A stretch of 37,302 nucleotides of DNA, from positions 1 to 37,302 of the IMG/VR virus record IMGVR_UViG_3300035670_000659. The stretch is one strand, 5' to 3'. The position numbers were made by a program, and so were the translations under genes. Shown piece by piece: positions 36,896 to 37,302 of this stretch; within the stretch, counting starts at the first letter, position 1, and every line of letters begins with the position of its first letter. The notes beneath the pieces are model-generated. The model was not told the origin of the DNA. It worked only from the letters and a program-made list of their open reading frames with translations, and searched no databases. Origin of the DNA: a virus.

Positions 36896-36996
36896 AAAGT
36901 GTTTACGAAACTATAGTAGCAATCGCAATATCAGTCGTAATTGGAACAGTCATAGCAGTTTGTATAGTGCTTGGGCTGTTAAAGGTTGGATCATGA
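36892..36996 (+). CDS. Tiny membrane peptide, 34 aa
   Basis: ATG 36892 overlaps the preceding TGA; SD AGGAGG. MKSVYETIVAIAISVVIGTV followed by IAVCIVLGLL is almost wholly one transmembrane helix. It overlaps the next gene by 4 bp. Such peptides are often phage inhibitors or exclusion factors, but nothing specific is recognised. Confidence 0.65.
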   Translation: MKSVYETIVAIAISVVIGTVIAVCIVLGLLKVGS

Positions 36997-37250
36997 TAGG
37001 ACAAACCGTTGCTTTCTCAAAACAGGTAAACCTGCTAGTACATCCGTCAGGTGTCATCTGGCAAAAAGGCGAAATCATGGCGTCAAAATTGCGGGAGGTT
37101 GTTGTAAACGAACCTAGTAAGCCTACGTTCAACTCAGTTGCACAGGCCACTAGGTTTAAATATTTCTACCTGATTAAATGTGAAGACAGTTACTACGAGC
37201 GCATGGAAGACGAAGTTTACATTTTACAGGACGACAACAATGAAACCTGA
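36993..37250 (+). CDS. Hypothetical protein, 85 aa (wraps to positions 1-87)
   Basis: ATG 36993 overlaps the upstream TGA; AAAGG lies upstream. VAFSKQVNLLVHPSGVIWQK, KLREVVVNEPSKPTF and YFYLIKCEDSYYERMEDEVY suggest a small beta-rich soluble domain. The longer open frame from 36837 lies within the membrane genes and is rejected. Its 3' end is the left terminal repeat copy. Confidence 0.7.
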   Translation: MIGQTVAFSKQVNLLVHPSGVIWQKGEIMASKLREVVVNEPSKPTFNSVAQATRFKYFYLIKCEDSYYERMEDEVYILQDDNNET

Positions 37251-37302
37251 ACACGAACAATTTAAAAAGAACCTAGACGGCTCGACTAAAAGACATCTAA
37301 TC
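37164..37302. repeat. Right copy of the terminal overlap, with a diverged end
   Basis: 37164-37289 equals 1-126 exactly; 37290-37297 differs at six of eight bases and 37298-37302 matches 135-139. In the reading frame of the 83-aa gene the differences change two codons synonymously (Lys, Arg) and two non-synonymously (Val-Ile to His-Leu). Confidence 0.9.
37240..37302 (+). CDS. 5' part of the 83-aa hypothetical gene, variant copy
   Basis: The same gene as at 77-328, truncated by the contig end after 21 codons. Codons 17-18 are AAA AGA instead of AAG CGA (both Lys-Arg) and codons 19-20 encode His-Leu instead of Val-Ile. It is a strain variant or an assembly artefact, not a second gene. Confidence 0.7.
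   Translation, partial: MKPEHEQFKKNLDGSTKRHLI

Overview
The window is an essentially complete genome of a small tailed phage with siphovirus-type morphology. It was read as a linear contig from a circular or circularly permuted molecule. Bases 1-126 recur exactly at 37164-37289, so the unique unit is about 37,163 bp. Almost every gene is on the + strand, tightly packed, with ATGA, TAATG and GTGA overlaps and AAGGAG-type ribosome binding sites. TGA is used as an ordinary stop. I see no integrase, DNA polymerase, helicase, primase, tRNA gene or CRISPR array. The host cannot be proven from the sequence. The promoters are bacterial sigma-70 type. The lysis set combines an M23 peptidase, several small membrane proteins and a secreted transglycosylase. 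That set would suit a host without a typical Gram-negative envelope, and a Patescibacteria (Saccharibacteria) or Gram-positive host is a low-confidence guess.

Layout. Positions 1-2967 hold small accessory genes, including a DUF7666-like protein with an Ala/Asp/Tyr repeat, a macro-domain-like protein and a Gly/Tyr/Asn/Asp repeat protein. Positions 2969-4337 are a promoter-led recombination operon: a Zn-finger protein, an ERF annealing protein, a 42-aa HTH protein and a Holliday-junction-resolvase-like nuclease. Positions 4350-10039 are a glycan island of five glycosyltransferases and an FkbM-type methyltransferase, with an HNH endonuclease lodged inside. Positions 10020-23101 are packaging, head and connector genes: TerS, TerL, a portal fused to a MuF domain, a Com-like Zn finger, four beta-rich structural or fibre-like proteins, the prohead protease, an HK97-type major capsid protein, an HNH homing endonuclease, the tail tube, head-tail joining proteins and two tail-assembly chaperone ORFs linked by a -1 slippery site. 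Positions 23091-29297 are the tape measure, distal tail protein, a beta-helix/tail-hub fusion and a fibre. Positions 29299-32106 are lysis genes.

Positions 30859-37250 are the regulatory and accessory arm. It contains strong TTGACA-N17-TATAAT promoters, terminators, a nuclease, two HNH proteins, a winged-helix protein, a GH5-type glycoside hydrolase, small membrane proteins and unusually long structured non-coding regions.

The most interesting signal is a pair of paralogous structured RNAs at about 30955-31131 and 33629-33860. Each starts right after a consensus promoter with a 6-bp hairpin capped by GAAA, and the two stems differ completely in sequence while both pair perfectly. Both then carry the same ordered blocks (TTAACAA, CATAGGCAA, TAGAACCGA, GCAATCG..TG..GATG) inside a long-range closing helix. 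I do not recognise the family. A third structured leader of different sequence lies at 34567-34809.
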